Shown: one piece after another, positions 28,701 to 43,700 of the stretch
Numbering within the stretch: position 1 is the stretch's first letter
Layout of the letters: every line of letters starts with the position of its first letter
NCBI GenBank assembly: GCA_035041965.1
Contig: JAPYMA010000319.1
Coordinates: 1-64,000, forward strand
DNA length: 64,000 nucleotides
Direction of reading: 5' to 3'
Source of the DNA: Anisakis pegreffii
Taxonomy: Eukaryota; Nematoda; Chromadorea; Rhabditida; Anisakidae
The notes under the pieces: generated by a model
What the model saw: the letters and a program-made list of their open reading frames with translations, nothing else
The model's database searches: none
What the model was told of the DNA's origin: nothing
Made by a program: the position numbers and the translations under genes

Positions 28701-31700
28701 ACTCAGAGTACAGAAAAAAAAATGCTCTCATGTATTGTATTCTATTAGCGGCTTTGTATTTATGATTACGAGTTGTTTATGAGCTAAAATATTGGGCAGT
28801 GATACTTCAAGTATCATCTCACTTGAATCTCGGAAGCCACCTATCTTCAATAGCCTGGTACATCCTCCTCCACCTCCTCCAGCAACTACCTATGGTAATA
28901 TCTGGAATAGTTTTTTTCATCTTAACAACGAAATTCCGCTCTTTAAACATGCACACATATTCAGAAGAAAGCTTAAGCTTTAATTTGAATTTTTTCACGG
29001 CAGATCAAATATTTAGATAGCATGATCAGGATCACATGTCAGGCTATCTCATTGATTTAGTCATTTCTTAAAATCAATTCTGATTAAGGCTTATAAGTCA
29101 TGTTTCATCAAGCCAGAAGGCTTATATTTCATGTTTCATTCTTAATGAATGCAAAATCCATGCAGCTATAATAGCGTAAACCATGAGGCTAATACTTTCA
29201 TGCGAAACAAATCAATTCTTTGATTATTGTTGTGTACCATCGAAATTCTGCAGCATTCCACAATAAGAAACCAAAGTAATTACAAATCTCCGTATTCTCA
29301 CTTAAACTTTCTAATGTAAATTTCAATTGATGGAATGAAGCAAAAAACTGTATCATGAACGATTCTATCAATTATCGTGCATCATTGTACGGCGACGACG
29401 ATAGGGTTATTGCTTTCATCCGATCGTAACTTCATTCTTCATTCACGAATGAATGAGCCAATGTGAATGAGATCATGCAAATGCATGATTTGAATGCATG
29501 TGATCACATTATTGATTTGATGAGAGAGAGAAGAACCTTCGAATGACTTGGGAAGTTTTTGTTACAATTGTATCCATGCACAATTTCGGTCGTTTGTTGT
29601 GCTTCTTGCTTGTAAATAAACGAAGAAATGAATAATAGCACACATGATAGCAGCTATCATCTGAACATGCATAGTTAGTTGTATAGTTAGCAATCATTTT
29701 CAGAAGTCATTACAATAGTATAGCCTCCTTCAGTACTATTACGGTTCATCAATATGATTATCCTGGATTCCAGTCTAGCCTACGATCGTAACCTATTGGA
29801 TTTGAAAAAAAAAAGATTTCTGATCAATTTGATCAATCGATTTTGTGATTGATCATAAATTACGGGAAGAAATTCTGCTGGAAGGAGTTTTTTTCTGCAA
29901 GCTTATTCATCTCAACATGTGCTGCTTAAATTTTAGTTTGTCATTTCAAATTTTGGCTTCACTTTCAGTGGAAACGTTCACTGTTGGTATTAAAAAAGAT
30001 CTGAAAGTTTGAAATTTTTTTCACATACTCACTGCTCTTTTTAGTTGTCGTCGTAAAAATGGAAGCACTTGTTTCTTTCTTTCCATTTTTTTTTTTGAAG
30101 ATGCAAACGACTACTGCTTAGATTGAAAGATGAACAGAACAGAAGAAATTTCGAAACCAAACATGTCACGCTCGACAATCAATATTGCGTAAATGAATGA
30201 AATTCATTGGAGCATTTTTTCATTTTCGAACATTTTGATATGATTTTACAATCGCTTGCTAAAGCAGTGATAAGCCAACGATAAAAATTTTGCTTTGCAT
30301 TCATTTCATTTCGGTCATTTTTCAATTCATCTGTTTACCATCTCAAAAGCTATCATCAGTTCTAATCGCAAAGTTACATCCGCCTTTACATTTACAATCG
30401 CACGTACTTGCGCCACTAATTAATTTCGATTTGTCACTTTTACATTTCTCATTTTGATCGTAATACTCTCATCACTAATTGAAATATGCCCTCGGTGCAT
30501 GTGTCTTGTTGCTTCCGATTGCGATACAATCAAACATTCCGTCGCGTTATACTTTAACATTTTGGATCACCACTGCTTCTCATCCTAAAATTAATCCTTT
30601 AGCGGTGGAATCTCATCCTATTTAGAGACTCCATCAATGTTTCTGTCTGTTCTACTGTTTATCATTTTAATCGTCGTACTCCGTCCAAAGAACACTGAAT
30701 TTCAAATCTTTTCATTCATGAAAATGTTATAGAATAAAGTTTCTTCTTCCTATCTTGTTTTTCAACTTTTCAATAGTGCAAAAGCAGTGTTCGAGTAGTG
30801 CACTGTTTCTTTGATAAGGATGATTTGTTTTTTGTGTTTGCTAAGCAGGTGGATTGGGTGTAGACATGTTAAGTGATTGATTCGGCCGTTATCTTTATCA
30901 GTGATATCGAATGATGATGCGATTGTAAGATGTCATCATTTTATGATTCATAAATATTGTATGATAATGATGAACAGCAGTATCGTCGTTTCTCAATGAA
31001 TCAATAATGATATATTTCCTCAAAGAACAGGTCTTCATCATGTCGTTTTCTTCATTATTGACGAATTAGGTGGTACCAGTAGCAATGAAATCGACACTAC
31101 CAGTTCATGTTCTTCCTAAAAATACTGGTACCAATTCCATCAATCAAGAATGTTGACAGAATTTCCAAATTTTTCACTTTTCATCCCGTGAAAACATCTC
31201 ATTCACCCACAATCTTCAGTCCATTTTTATTATTAGCACTCACTAACATTATGAAGTTGACGTGTTTTCATCATTGATATTCCTTATCAGTGAGATCGGT
31301 TTTCAATGTTCCATTCTATTATTTCGACCGGGCCGTCCCGTATTGTCCGTAATTTTACGTGGGTGATTACATGTGACCAACAAGTCAATGTCGATGTCGT
31401 ATCAGAATTACTACCTGATCATTTCCATGTGTTCGGTTGTAAATTGCATTTGATAGCAGTAAACCTTTTAAAAGTATACTTTACAATTCATTTTACCTGT
31501 TTTTTCACTATATCTGTTTCATAGAATCTGATTCTTTCTTTCCAAAATCTTTATCAAGATCGTTTTCAACTTAGTCTTAAAATTACATTCTCTTATGTAG
31601 TATTATTCAGAAGTATTCCTCCGTTCATCATCAACTTATTAAATTTTATGAGTCTCGAAGGCAATTTTCGTCCCGTTGTTGATCTCCGACGTAGATAGTA

Positions 31701-34700
31701 TCAGTTATATTCTTTGCTACTCCATATTAGCTTACCAGTCATCACGCTGATATCATTCATTTATCTTCAGGCGCTTTTCAATTCATTTCACTAGATTTCA
31801 TGCACATTCTCATTTAACTGAAAACAAAACAATGCACATATGCCTTCATATTCAAAAAAATTTGACTTTGACTCCCTATAATTATTCAGTCCTTGATTCA
31901 GACAAAACAAGAGCGGTTTCACTAACTCGAAAATATCTCAGTGGATCAACATAGAATTAGAGGGATAAATCAATCGTATTCATTCGCTTTATCTTATTTT
32001 TTCGTCCACAAATATTCCTGTCAGAAAAGCCCAAATGGTTGTCGATCGATCCTCCTTACATCGCAAAACATGAAACTAGTTATTTGTCTTCGCTTTTTTA
32101 CCTATTTTTTTGCCAAATTCCTCGTCAATATCTTCCTCTAATTGTATGGCGTTCATTACCACCAACCAACAACAATTCGATTCGTTCTCACTTCACTCGA
32201 GTGATTCGTTCGCATAATCATTCACAAAGTCATCGATTCATTTCGTTCCACAATAATCATCCTCATCTTTATAGATATTTGCCGTTCTGGTCAGATAATT
32301 TCAGTCATTACAAATTATTGTTTGCTAATGGTACTAAATATTGCTAATTTGAGACCTTTCAAAGCATCCATCCATCAACAGCAATTTGACTCTTATTTCT
32401 TAAATTTAACAAGGCAGCTGGCTCATGACTGGCTTGCAGGAGATCGATTCATTCATTCGTGAGATTTGTGTGTGTGTTTGTGTGCGTATGAGATGAGAAT
32501 TGCGTTTTTTGCTCATGCTTATAGGTACGTCCCGGTCGTAATACAACATTAACGATGGACGACAACACATTCAATCACCAAGTTTTATTGCTGATTTTCT
32601 GTCAGAAATATCACACGAAACAATTATTGAACACTGTGTTTTTATGAACACAAATTTCTCGTTTTTGAGTCAATATTGAAAATTTCACTGTAATTAATTC
32701 ACATACCTATAATATTATCACAAAATGCTCTTGAAATGTCATTCATTAATTCTCGTGTTGTTGTCGCTGTTCATTTCATTATGTGATTCAATTCGCACAC
32801 CACAAACATTCTCATTCCATCAGAATAGCATTCGAAAGCATTTTTATAATGTCCGCCGAACCCAATCGCACGTTCGAGCGTGTTCAATATGCTACATGTT
32901 CACATATAGATATCTAAAGTATTGCAATGTCTATCCGTCACTAATCGTTTTCCTTGGAAAACGATAAGAACAATATCTCTGACTGCTGCATTTACTTACA
33001 TGGTTCATGTTTATCCTCTCAACAGTTCAACTATTCTCCTATATCCAAGACAGAGTGTTCAGTAAAAAAATTCAGAATTTCTAAAACATTTCAAGCACTT
33101 ATCTCCTAATCTCGTAATCCCAGCTGAACTCTACTTGATTCCTCTTACTGATCAATTGTTGATCATTAAGGTCGTTCTGGATTCTTCACATGAACCTATG
33201 AATAATTCATATGAAAGCGCTACCTTGTGCTGGCATTAATACAGTCACATCCAGTCGTTCTCATGAATTGTTCAGAAGAGAATAAAATTGTTCAAATTCA
33301 GATTTCTGGATAAGTGACATAGCGAAACGACAGTCAAAACGAGAGCGACGAGATCTATCGTCGACACGTCCTATGCCAAAAATTTTGCCAACGACCGTCG
33401 ATTCCACCAAATTGCCCATTGTTGATCATAAGCGGGCAACGAACGACCTATACTTTGACGATTCGATGGATTCTGAGAAGTCAACCGCAGCACCCGTATC
33501 CTACCACCATCGCCATCAACAGCAACAGCAGCATCTCAATCGTCACCAGTATCAACTGCGTGATGATGACTGCCTGCCGAATACGTCAACCGACGTCAGC
33601 TCATCGAAGCATTTGATAGCTTCCGAACGAGGTATATCCGCCTGTCGTTCACTTACCGATAAAATGTCATCGACAAATCCACTGTTCTATTTCCAGTCCT
33701 CATTCAAATCCTCTATTTTCAGTCCTCAAATCTGTTCGGATAATGATTTGAATGATTGTTTTGCGCCATATGTATTATAGCTCTAATTTGCTATTTTTTT
33801 CGATGCTCAGTATATTTGAGACCCGTCTTAAATGTCGCCCGTCCAGGGAACCGTGTCAACACGGAACACGGTTCGCAAGCTTAAACGGGTTCCTCAGAGC
33901 GCTCATCACGCTGAAATTCTTAATTTATGTTGACTTATCAATTTATTTATCGAATTGTATCGTATTTCCATCTGTTTTCACATGGACTCATATGTCACAT
34001 GAGGTGTATTTTCACATCATTCACTCCATCCAAACAGAAATTTTCAAACCAATCAGTTTGTTATCAAAAACATGATATTATTTCATTCCACTTAATGTTA
34101 GCAGATATGGGTACAATATCGTCAACTACCTCATCGAATAAAGCAGCAGCCGCAACACATCATCAATCTTTATCGGATGGTGCTAATGATGAAAATTTAC
34201 GAGCGATCAGTTCAGTTCGAAAATCATTTCTAAAGAATTTTCGTCTGATCACAAATCCAACTTCATCCACCACCTCACCAACATCAGCATGCACCACCTC
34301 TCCATCCAAACAGAAAAGCGCATTAACGCAATCCTCAACTCACAACAACAATAATAACGCCAACAATCATCACAATAGCAGCGATTTAAGGCCAACGAAC
34401 TCAACTGCACTCGCCCACTGTGAAGTATTCAATCCGTTTCAATCAACCAAACTCTCTGGGTTTGGTTTTCAATCATTCGGATCATATTTCAGACTTATAT
34501 CTTACCATATTTATATTGCTGTCATTATTTGTTGATGTGTTATGTTTTAATGTTTGTGACTGATTTGTTTTTCAAGTATGGCACATGAAAGAAACTTATC
34601 TTCAGTAACATACCAAATATGTTAAATGAAGTTAATTGTAAGTAGAATCGAAAAAAAGCAACTGAAAACTGACGTGAGCGAAATCAAATTAGATGAATTA

Positions 34701-37700
34701 TATTTATCGAATCTTGTCACAAACAATCAATTAGTTATTTGAACGAACATAACTTTCCTTCATAAGATTATTCAACTGATTAAGTTGTCGCCAAGTTGTT
34801 TTGCGAAATCTCACATGACTCACAACATTCATCGACTTATTTTGACTTGTCCAGTCGATCACTAAACAACACTTCATATCTCCTCTCGCTCAGTGATGGA
34901 ATAACCTAATTCAAATCGCAACTTTTCTTCGAATAGAAAGCATTACGAGCATTCCCTATTCATCGATAACATCATTAAGCCAACGAATGAGGCGGAAAAT
35001 TAAGCACACGAACGAAGTTTCAATGCATCAAGATGCAATTTAGAAGACTTTCTTCAAAGAAAACTTCAAAATTTACTCATTGTCATTGTCAGTGGTAAAA
35101 GGTCACAGCACTTCGTAGTTCATTTAAAAATGTCAATGTCAAAAAATGTCCAACCATCTTTGACACGTAGATCAATATGAAATGCTCATGACGTTAATTG
35201 ATTACAATTATTGCTTCACTTCAGTTCTTTAGGGCATCGTAAGTGAACCTTTAAGGGAGAAATCTCTAAGAAATTGGTAAACTTATGAAAACTGCTTCTA
35301 AATTTCTTAAATATCTCCAATCCTTATCGCATTAGACGATAGCATGACCGGACAAATGTATGTGTGAATCCTTCTCATATGTTGAAATATGTGAAATTCT
35401 TAATTTTTAGAAGTCAATCGGCTTATACAATCACATCCTCAACAGCAACGGGCGATTGGAATCGCAAGCGAGCCGAAGAAATGCCCTATCCAAACGAGTG
35501 GCCAAATGCGATTGTGCCTCAGATGGGCACGTTCAAACCGAAAATTCCGTTGTTGTCCCCACATAAGAAAGAGAATATTCGACGAGACAGCAGCCACAAC
35601 ACCAATAAAACCAACAATAACGTTCGGCTGAATGGACTCAATTTACATTCCAACGGTTCATTTCTCTCGTTTAAATTGTCATTTTTGGAAATTTAAAGAT
35701 GAAAAGACGACTCGATAGCCACCTGTCAGCTTTAACAAATTCAACAACAGCTTATCAGAATGACAATTTATCTCCCGTCTTGTTTAGAAGATGCACAATC
35801 TGTGGTTTCAGTAAGAATTTCTAAAAATATGCTGACTGAAACCTCAAATAAGCTCTAGTTGCTTTGCCACCTGTAAGCAAATAAGCGCATAAGTGGATAA
35901 GCTGAATCTAAAGACTGTCATCTACCAATATCGGATTTATCATTATTTCATTGATTCCTTATCACTGCCAGTGTATTCTGAATTGCAGTTAGATCAAGTG
36001 ATAGCTGATAATTGATTACTGACAATATTTGTATAATTTCAGTACGTAACATTTCCAAACCCGCTATCAAACCGAAGCCACTCGCGCTGAGGCGTGAACG
36101 CAGCGACTTGACCGGTTCAACGTCAGCACGTCGTCTTGCCTATCACGCTGAAAATCATAGCCCTGGCCCGCTGTGTTCATCACCGAGACGTGCTCTGCTA
36201 CCACCATCTGATAGCTTGGATGGAAATGCTTTAATAGGATGTTTGGAGGAATTGAAACGTAAAAGGTACGCACACAGCAAATCGCACACTTTCAGTTATT
36301 TCCACCCTTTATAATTCCACAGAACGGAGCATCCGTTATGCCTTTGAAGGCAACTCGTACAATTCTTCAAAGTCATCTCTTCTATAACTGATGGCCACAG
36401 CGATAACTTTGTTAATCGCTTAAAAAGAACATCTCAACGAAAGAAAATCTGAGCAAAGCATCTCAAAGAAAGGATATTCCTGGACGAAAGGATATCTTTT
36501 ATCCAAGGAATCTCCCAAATGATGAGCGAGCAGTCCTCCATCGAGAATCGGTTATCTTGACAATCGATTTAATCAAAATCAAAGTCGGTTCGATCTCAAA
36601 AGCTTTTGCTCGCTGAATTGATCTCTCCATTTTCATGAATTAAACAAAACGATACGTAATTGCCTAGAGCATGAACAAATCCGCAAGATAATAGGAACAT
36701 CTCGCCTTTTTAAATCCTTTTTCGATTATTCACTCACTTAGTGAGGATTAATTCAAAGGATCCCGATAATGTCGTTGACAAGAGTAAACGATAATATAAG
36801 TAAAATGCAAATTGCATTTATGCATTCACCTCTAATGTTTGCCAGATAGGTAGTAATAAATTACATCGTGAATAATGAATAGAATAGAGTTGTTGATGAA
36901 TGTGATGTAGTAATATTCGATTAATATAATAATATTGTTGGGTCAAAGGATCTCATTTATCTCTGTGTATATGATAGGGTTTTGGACAGATATTGCAGCT
37001 GAATTGAGCAGATAGGTAGAATAAATGATGCTCAGATATATAGAATTCATTGACCGGTATCATTGATCAACGGTCACTCTGATACTTTCCATCATCAGTT
37101 ACTTCATTTCTCTTCGCATTTTTAATAATATTCTTATTATAATTTCCAATATTTTCATGTACTCTTGTTTTAGTATTGAAATTATCATTGTTAATTGTTT
37201 AAAAATAATATTTAAATATCAGTACTGGACGTTGTAGTATTCATGTAATATCGATATGTTCAAATCATATTTGTGCAGTAGAAAAATTCAAAGGAAACTC
37301 CAAAACGCATTCGTTATCAATATTCCGTAAGGAAATTTAGCACTTATCCAAAGTTATTAGCGTGGTAAATGAATTTATAAGATTCCTGTAAGTATAGCGT
37401 ATGTTGATCAACTGATATTTTTGTGATTTCCCTATTTCAACTTGACCATCATGAAGTGTTTTTACATCATTGCTTATTCTCTCGATTCCAACTTTGCTTA
37501 TTCAGATTAATTTCCTTTTTTCGCAGTTACTTGCTTTTTTCCAGTCCTAAAATTTTTTTGGAACCTCCTAAGCTAAATGAGCCTCTGTCATCTTTACTGA
37601 ATCGAGAAACCTTATCACTACAGTAATTTATCAAGACAATCACTACATATCGATGGGGAACTGAATTAAATTCGAGTCTCATGAACTTTCGTCGACTCAT

Positions 37701-40700
37701 TTCATGAAACAATGCATTCGCATCACTGAAATGAGTTCCACAGCTAATTTTCGTACCACTCGAAGCCACGAACCAACAAGTCAATTTCATTTACGGCTAT
37801 TTGAGTGTTTATGAAATGATATGCTCAGTGGAAATAGCAGTCGACAAATGAAAACCGACACTGCAGCAAAACGTTACGCCATCGGACAATTTTATCTGAC
37901 AATCGTGAAGCGCAGATGAAGATCTTTGTACACTATCGTTTAGTCATTTAGTATCAGATATCAGTTTCACGAAACGAATAAAATTTCAAATCGTTTTGGA
38001 TTTTCGTTGAATCGCCAGTGAAATTTGATCCGTTTGAACTGAAGTCAATAGGCACACACAGTCCTATTTGTTGCCCTCTTACGATGGTAGTATTACCAGG
38101 TGAAAAGTGTTGCCAGGTAGTTGATAGTTTTGAATTTGTTGCTTTAAAGCCGACTTAAGTGATACTTACTTTCAAATGATCCACTGAAATCAGTTCACCT
38201 GCGTTAGTGTAAAAACTGTTGCGCATTCTTTCTCGTATTTCGAATCTTCGAATTCATTTAGGGATAATATTATTATTGCTATGAAATCGCAGTCCGTATC
38301 GGGTGGATCGTAAGCCTTTTCATTATGGCTTATTGTTATCATCATCGTATCCATCTCAACGCGTAACCATAACAACGCGTTTGACGCACTTCATTTGCCC
38401 AATCATAATTGTTCCCATTACCGAATTCAGTTGTTCTCTGCTTAATATTTTTTGAAATACGAACCAAGAATGACATGAAATTCATTTGTTGTTTGTTGAT
38501 GAACCGGTAATCTTCAAATACAGGTAGTCTTCAAATTTCGAAATCTCAAACGTTTCGGCAAATCTCGAAACTGAGCAAAAAATTCTTCCAGCTTCTAAAA
38601 TCTACCCTAAATGTTGCTTTGATCTTGCGATCAACAAGCAACGTTGATCCATCAAAAATGTTTTGATCCTTAGTGTTACAACAGTTTCACCTCTAAATAC
38701 CAAATGATAAACCATCATAGCAGTTGCTGCAATTAATTATCGAGTTTGCATTATCATTCCACTGATACTCCAATTAATCATTATTGTGATAGCCCATATT
38801 ACATTCGCTATCTTATCCGCAGTGTTGATAACCTTTAGTCCACCACTTCTTTAAAATTAATTGGAGTCAATCTTAACCAATGCACAATGTCGTCCGGAAG
38901 CTCATAAATTCAGTGACATTTCTGTAGTAAACGAAATCGAATTGTGTGTAAATACCGTTGGAAGCGAACTAAATTTCCTCCTGAATGCACTGCCAGAATC
39001 AAATTCTTTTCAAAATGAAGTTTAAAATGAAGGAATTCCATTTCAGAGAAGAGGTCAGCATGAACGGCATAAGAGGTTCACCTACGATGGGTCCGTCACG
39101 CAGGATATCGCCCAAGTTCAACGCGAACGTTTGCAGACCAAACGCTGTGGACTCGAACAAATTTTCAATTTCCTTGAAGTAGTGTTATTTGCATACTCAG
39201 AATCAATTCCCATCGAACTTATCCATTGTAAAACTGCTAAGATTTGCTATTCCAGCAGCCTGGTAGTGTTATGAAGCTAGCTCTTACAGATCCGATAGAG
39301 TATTCGAGGAGAATTGCTGAATACTGCGCAGTTGTTTCATCACCATTGGATATTTTTCCAGTGTAGTGATTATTCTCTTATCGATATTTATGACTGCATA
39401 TCAAATGATAAAGGAAATAAAGGAATCATAACCATCACTTGAAAATATTGTTTGCTCGGCAAAATTTACAAATTTAAAACTGAAGATGCGATTACATCTA
39501 GATCTCCAGAGAGATTCTTCAGAATCTGCAAAAGGATTTACATCTTTTTCCAGGTAAATGTTTATGGATTGTATATTTCAGGCCACATTCGAGTGGCTAC
39601 GTTCCCAAGGGACAACATCGACTTTCCGTACCAGATCTTGCCGAATTAGCTTATGGCAAGATGGGTGCTACGAACGCAATGATGGCCCATGGTGGTGTTG
39701 CTTCTAGCGCAAAGGCACTCACCTCTAAATTGGGTCGTAGTCCTGGAACTGGCGAATTGCAGGTGCAAACTTTTATTTGCAGAAACTCAGGAATCTGACT
39801 ATTTTAACTGTCTCATCATCATGTTACACACGTATATTCCCTACTTTTATATTCAAGTGATTCGATTTCTAAACTTTACATTATGTCCTACATTCTGAAG
39901 TGTCTTTCGAAGCACTTCTTATTCAGATTACGTTGGATTTGTGTGAATTCCGTGAAATTGCTTGCGTTCATGTAATTTGATTACTCATGACAAAAAGATA
40001 ATTTTGATCATCTGCAGTAAATCATTTGACTTTTACCATGTATTTATACAGCAGTCATGAACCTTGAAATCATGCAACCATGAATTTGCTTTTTATCATT
40101 TTTCTAAAAACATTTATAGGCAATTACCGAAGGCTTGGTGACACCTGTTGTACGCCGTAAGCAGTATTTGCGCGAAATACCCGTCCAGGTTACCACGTCG
40201 CCCAACCAACCCGTCTCACCGTCCCAATCGGCCAAGAGGTCATTCATTCCTTGTGAGAGAAGTGGGAAAAATGTCAATCAGATCACTAAAGACAGCGGTG
40301 TCGGCACGACTGTTCTCAACGAGCATGGATTTACAAAGAGGTTGGTTAAACAGTAAATTTTTTGACAAATATGACTAAATCTTGCCTTCATTCCAGCGAA
40401 TCTTACCTTTAGATTGCAATTGCGAATCGTGAATGTCTTCAATAGTCTCATAAATGCACTCGAAGTCTCTTTCTTACATCTCTGGGAAGACTTATCATTC
40501 CAAATACTCTTTGATCAGTCGATTCATGTTCTCTGGTGGGTTAAGTAGGGGATTTGCTGTAATCCACTGCTTATCCGTTGTGTACCAAACGAATCGTCTA
40601 AAATATTCATTCAGAAATCATAAACTATTCACTAGCTTAAATCCGAAGCCTTGCTGGATAAGTTGTAATCATCCAGTGCTGGTTACATTCTGCAATCCAT

Positions 40701-43700
40701 TTGATCTATCAAAATCCTGTTGTTGATCTTAAGCTAGCTTCGGTACCAGTACTCAAAGCTTACACTTGTAAATAAGTCATCCGATACTACCAGCTGTAAA
40801 GTGTGGTATCTATACGGGATCACGTATGCAAGATGTATCACATTATCCACTCCAACATTCGTCCAACCACCCAATATACTTATAAAGTGGCTTTTGTTGT
40901 ACTCTCGGTTCAACTGTCCCAAGCATAAACCTCTCAAACGCATACTTATGTTAGAGCTTAGCGATCGTTTCGTAAACAATACGTGCATATATTGCTGGCA
41001 ACAGATACACTTCTGATGTTGTTGATGATGTTCGCTGTGTATAAGTTGCTTAGCCTTCAATTGAAACATATATAGCCTCGCAATGGACACAAACAATTGT
41101 TTATTCAGCATCGAGATTAGCACTTCAAAGCATTGCACTAATACTCTTAAATCATTTTCTCTTTCGGTCGACAGTATTTGATAATAATCAAGCGTGCTAG
41201 CGACAACCAGACACATCCAAAATCGCACTTCATTCGGAATCATTCACAACTTTCCGTTCCCTCACTTGTAGTTGACTCGATCTCAAGTTTAAGATCATAG
41301 ACTGCTATTTCTTCGAATGGATAAGTAGTTTTCTAAGAAATCATGCAGTTTGAGCTTACAAATGACCAAAATTTGATCTTTCTGTCGTTCAATTGTATGA
41401 AAAAGTCGAGTTAACGAGGAATTAAGTAAGTTATGAAGATAATTTACTAATAAAGTTAATGAGGCATTTCTCATCCATGCATCTGATGCTGTACTTGAGT
41501 AATCATATTAACGAGCCATAGGTATTCATGTTTAGTTTCCTATTAATGAACAAATATAAATCCTACAAAAGTGTGATGGTCGAGCTGATTATATGGGATT
41601 AAACAGTAAGTTAGGTTGTATAGGGCTGTTTCAATTCAAGGGTAACATTCAGTCCAAACCAGAAAGTGATTCCAACCGATAACGAGCCGAAATTTCAATC
41701 AGAACCGATGGGGTTTGATAAATTTCAGTGGATTGTTTTGTGCTGCATATCGGATATCGCTTGCAGATGGTGATCCGTCGTGCGTTGTGCTGTTTTGTTG
41801 AGTGAATTCAAATGTGATTAATGAATGTGTTTAATGCTGATCAACAATATTTTATTAGTGTTGTCATTAGTATTCCGATATGCTTATGCCTTCACATTAA
41901 TCATTGAACAGTTCAAAACAAATTAACCAATGATTAATTGCAACGCATTCGAAATGGCTATTCCTCTCGTATTCCCCGTTTCTCGCCAATTCAAAGATCT
42001 GAAAGCTTTATAAGTAAACATGCTATCGACGATCACCGTTCAGTGCCATGAAACAATATTTCTTCTGATTCCCCAAATATTAAACTTAGAAGAGAGTGTT
42101 TGTTGAGGAAAATTCATCGCTATTGATTTCCTGAATGTTTAATCCACCAAAAAAACGGATAGTCATTACTACTAGAAGTTGAGCAAAAATAAAAGATGGA
42201 ATGATGTGGAAAAATGGATTTTAGATTCACTTCGATTAGATACCATTTATCTTTCATCTTTCATCTGGGTATTTCTTCAATATTTCGTTCGGATCAGAAT
42301 AATCCATCAGCATTCTCGTTGTTATCCTTTACTGTAGCCATTTGATCTGCTACAGTTAGATCAGAGATATTAAATTGCCAATTGTGATCATTTGATCATT
42401 GTGAACAATTTGCAAAGATGCCCATTATTAACAGCTTGCTGATAAGAGCTGTATAGCAGTGTCATTGAGTCAAAATGTTGGTCTAGCTTTAGTTCAGGAT
42501 TAGATTCTGTTTCTTAGGTTGAAACGATCACTTAAGATTGCTTGCCGTTGACCTTATACTTACATCTAAGCTCAAGCTCTGAACATTTATCCATTCAGCA
42601 ATTTTTGCTTATCTTACATTGTAAAAATCGAAGTATCGAAACGTTTTTTAAACTTTTAAGTGTAAAAAGTCTGTTCAGGTGATTGATTTCTCGTGTGCGG
42701 GTGGCATTCGGAAGTGTTTTAGCGTGTTTCTCATTTGCTACTGGACATAGTGTGAAAGTATATTGCGATACTCTAGCGAGAAGAGATATAACTCCGTAAT
42801 GTTTTACGGTTGCCAGCAAGATTGCCACTCAGCTACTGACCAATCGTGAATGCGCTCAATGAAAGAGGATTGCAAATCTTTTTTTGTGCAATAAAGAGCT
42901 CTTATAGCAGAAAAAGAGCTAGTAAACGTGAACAAACATACAAACGTGCACGAAAGTGTAAAACAACTGCGGGATTTATGTAATACGAAACGAAACGGTT
43001 CGTATTGAATTTGTTCGCCGCGCGTAGTAATAATGTTTTATCAACTGACAAGCTTACAACAACCAATAAATATCATATTGAATTCGCCTAAAACTTCGTT
43101 TTATGGCCAAATTACTGTTGCTGCCTGTTACATTCTAAATAACCAACCATCAATTTCCTCCAAATGGTTCAATGGATAGGATCGCAGTTTCGTAGTTTCC
43201 GCTGGATTCGTTTAAACAACTGCATTCATCGTTTATTCGATGAGATTAAGCCATAACACTCGATGAGAGCGAAAATATCTCACTTATTTTGGCTCTGCTA
43301 TATGGCTGGTGGTGTTTTGGTCATTTCTGTGGTGAACACTTTGAAATTTTGTGGTTGTGAAACTGGTAAAATAACGAATTATATGGTCACAAACTTCAAA
43401 ATTGCTTATCCCAAACTGGCAATGCTGTTAATCGCTACTGAGATGTTTCGATGTGCTTTTTTGCCCTCATCCCGGAGGTGGATTATTCAAAACTTTACTT
43501 TTCATGAACATTTTCGGATATGTGAATGTTCGCCAGCTAACTTACAATCAAATAAAATAGAGGTGAATGCAATTGATAAAGTGCAATTGAATTCATAACG
43601 CCTGGATTAGTTGATCTCACGCAATGCATGCGAGGAATGCATGCGCATGAATCATTTTGTCAGCGATTAACGACCAATATCATCAGATGGGAAGTCGCAA

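Larger units (their letters stand above)
22776..33301 (+). other. rin-1: Giant rin-1 intron (10.5 kb) between SH2 and linker exons
   Basis: The donor is CCAAG|GTAGGC and the acceptor AAATTCAG|ATTTCTGG. The two flanking exons join in phase 1 to give MGQDFWIS. Inside are AT-rich simple repeats (about 25205-25280 and 27740-27835), the antisense ORF starting near its left end, and a possible signal-peptide ORF at 32725-32967. I see no conserved exon. An intron this size is a likely place for enhancers or alternative first exons. Confidence 0.7.

Noticed and set aside
36312..36361. Exon-like piece after TTCCACAG that could join exon 10 of rin-1 (IRYAFEGNSYNSS)
   Set aside because: It requires a different exon 10 donor (C|GTAAAAGG); the simpler path 36265 to 39047 keeps phase. 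It could still be an alternative exon.
43263..43598. 111-codon plus ORF in the second giant rin-1 intron
   Set aside because: Starts with ATG and has a hydrophobic stretch, but no family, splice or poly(A) support.
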